From an uncultured Oscillospiraceae bacterium (GTDB lineage Bacteria; Bacillota; Clostridia; Oscillospirales; Oscillospiraceae), in contig CAAERF010000168.1 in assembly GCA_900758315.1 (NCBI GenBank), forward strand, positions 1-8,543: DNA of 8,543 bases, given 5' to 3'. Below, piece after piece: positions 7,064 to 8,543 of this stretch. Numbering within the stretch: the stretch's first letter is position 1; every line of letters begins with the position of its first letter. A model generated the notes under the pieces. The model saw only the letters and a list, made by a program, of their open reading frames with translations. It searched no databases and was not told the origin of the DNA. A program made the position numbers and the translations under genes.

Positions 7064-8543
7064 ATGAAACTAAAATCACTTGCTGCACTGATGATGGCGG
7101 GCGTTATGGTGCTTGGTCTCTGCGCCTGCAACAGTACAACACCCGATACTTCCGGTTCTGATTCTACTCCGGTAAGTATCACAACAACAGAAAGCTGGGA
7201 TTTTTCCACCGGCTTCTATCCAGCGATGTCCCCTGCCACTTCCAATGGTACTTACGGTTTCACCTACTATGCCCGTAACTGCTACGATACACTCGTCGTT
7301 CGGGAAAATGGTGAATTTAAGGCTGGGCTGGCCGAAACGTGGGACATCAGCGATGATGGACTGACCTACACTTTCCATCTCAAAGAAGGCGTGAAGTTTT
7401 CGGATGGTGCTGACCTCAATGCGGAAGCAGTAAAAACCAGCTTAGAGGCGGCATTCTCCAATTTGGGAGCATATATTGCATCCTTTGGTAAGATTGGAAC
7501 ACTCACGGAGTCGATTGAAGTGGTGGACGAACATACCGTGGCAATTCATCTTACCACTCCTTATTATGGTGTTTTGAACGACCTCGCCATGTGCAACCCA
7601 ATGGGAATCGTATCGCCCAATGCGTTTAATGAGGATTTGACAACTAAAGAAGAACTGCTGACCCAGACAATGGGGACTGGCCCCTATATGTATGCCGGGG
7701 ACGGTGACGGAACCTCTTATACTTTCGTCCGCAATCCCAATTATTGGGGAGAACAGCCTGATGTGGACGAATTTACCGTAAAAGCGATCGCGGATCCCGA
7801 TGCTGCAATTCTCGCTCTGCGCAATGGCGAAGTGGATCTGCTTGCGGGTACATCCCGTTTGAGCTTTGCTGGTTATACCGAACTTTCCTCTGCGGATGGA
7901 ATTGGCACCGTATTGGATGACAGCATTTCCAACAGCCGTTTTATCGGCTTCAATACACAGGAGGCTCCGTTTAACGATGCCGCTGTCCGGCAGGCGGTGG
8001 CCTATGCGATTGATAAGGAAACGATCAGCGACAGTGTATTCTCCGGTCTTGAAACAGCTTCGGAACAGTTGCTGGATACCTCTCTACCGTATTGCGATGT
8101 AGAAGCCACTACATACAGCTACAATGCAGATAAAGCAAAAGAATTGCTGGAAAGCGCCGGTTGGGTAGACAGTGATGGCGATGGCATCCGCGAAAAAGAT
8201 GGCGCAAAATTGAGTGTTACGCTGGATTATATCACCAATCAGGGAACAATGGACGATGCGGCGCTTGTAATTGCTCAGGAATTGGGTGAAGTAGGGTTTG
8301 AAGTAACGCCTCGCGGTTCGGATAATATGACGTGGTTTACGCAGGTTTCTACCGATTTTGATTTCTCGCTCCACACAACCTACGGCGGTTACTATGACCC
8401 GTTCCTCACCATGACGAATATGAACCCGGAAATGATGTCCGACCCGATTTTGTGGCAGGTTGCCCTTACTATGGAAAATGGCACGGACACCATTAAAGAG
8501 CTGGACAGCACCGCTGATTTGGACCGTGTGCAGGAAATCTATA
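7064..8543 (+). CDS. NikA-like substrate-binding lipoprotein (SBP family 5), 3' end outside the window
   Basis: The frame stays open from ATG 7064 to the window end, giving 493 residues; family proteins are about 500-540 long, so a short C-terminal piece is missing. The start is a lipoprotein signal: basic K2 and K4, hydrophobic 6-19, and a lipobox LCAC with C22 as the likely lipidated residue (C20 is an alternative), then a Ser/Thr/Asp-rich linker. It should therefore be anchored outside the membrane and deliver ligand to the two permeases. Family marks include GLAETW (88-93), TYTFHLKEGVKFSDG (101-115), GTGPY (204-208), NPNYWGE (224-230), VRQAVAYAIDK and YYDP (443-446). An acidic DSDGDG loop (369-374) recalls calcium-binding loops and is common in this family. 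Alignment by eye to E. coli NikA, recalled from memory, runs without gaps over 164-188. It places N178 at NikA R137 and Y444 at NikA Y402; R97, W100 and H416 have no counterpart I can see. The fold is secure; the ligand is unknown and probably differs from Ni-histidine. Its place at the end of the operon is unusual. Confidence 0.88.
   Translation, partial: MKLKSLAALMMAGVMVLGLCACNSTTPDTSGSDSTPVSITTTESWDFSTGFYPAMSPATSNGTYGFTYYARNCYDTLVVRENGEFKAGLAETWDISDDGLTYTFHLKEGVKFSDGADLNAEAVKTSLEAAFSNLGAYIASFGKIGTLTESIEVVDEHTVAIHLTTPYYGVLNDLAMCNPMGIVSPNAFNEDLTTKEELLTQTMGTGPYMYAGDGDGTSYTFVRNPNYWGEQPDVDEFTVKAIADPDAAILALRNGEVDLLAGTSRLSFAGYTELSSADGIGTVLDDSISNSRFIGFNTQEAPFNDAAVRQAVAYAIDKETISDSVFSGLETASEQLLDTSLPYCDVEATTYSYNADKAKELLESAGWVDSDGDGIREKDGAKLSVTLDYITNQGTMDDAALVIAQELGEVGFEVTPRGSDNMTWFTQVSTDFDFSLHTTYGGYYDPFLTMTNMNPEMMSDPILWQVALTMENGTDTIKELDSTADLDRVQEIY

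Noticed and set aside
8168..8200. A DSDGDG calcium-loop-like motif as a possible dockerin or EF-hand domain
   Set aside because: This acidic loop is common inside family 5 binding proteins and there is no second copy or surrounding domain of the dockerin type.

Overview
The window looks like chromosomal DNA of a low-to-mid-GC Gram-positive bacterium, most likely an anaerobic gut-type Firmicute (Clostridia). The reasons are strong AGGAGG-type ribosome binding sites before nearly every gene, a lipoprotein (not periplasmic) substrate-binding protein, tightly overlapping genes and Firmicute-like protein sequences. The taxon is inferred only. All seven genes lie on the + strand and all are ABC transporter components. 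There is no RNA gene, CRISPR array, insertion sequence or phage gene.

Region 1 (1-3614): a short leader with a perfect 9-bp inverted repeat, then two overlapping genes (97-1878 and 1872-3614). Each encodes a half-transporter with six membrane segments fused to a C-terminal ATPase, and together they should form a heterodimer. The fold is that of type IV ABC 'exporters'. However, the 'RFWDV' segment after Walker A in both subunits and the unusual 'DEATAFTDPENE' D-loop in the first recall the YbtPQ/IrtAB group, which imports metal-siderophore complexes.

Region 2 (3615-3701): an 87-base spacer with a 13-bp GC-rich hairpin, a small inverted repeat and a strong ribosome binding site.

Region 3 (3702-8543): a complete nickel/peptide-type (Nik/Opp/Dpp/Cnt) ABC importer in the order permease (nikB-like), permease (nikC-like), ATPase (nikD-like), ATPase (nikE-like), lipoprotein binding protein. 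The first four genes overlap or nearly touch. The binding protein follows a hairpin-containing spacer and runs off the window end. It aligns well with NikA, but residues that hold Ni-histidine in E. coli NikA appear not to be conserved.

Working model (inference): the two transporters are co-expressed and handle the same or linked cargo, plausibly a transition-metal chelate or metallophore. One possibility is that the half-transporter pair moves the ligand while the Nik-type importer brings in the metal complex. No metallophore biosynthesis gene or regulator lies inside the window, so the substrate is open. The pairing of a YbtPQ-like heterodimer with a Nik/Cnt-type importer is the main point of interest.
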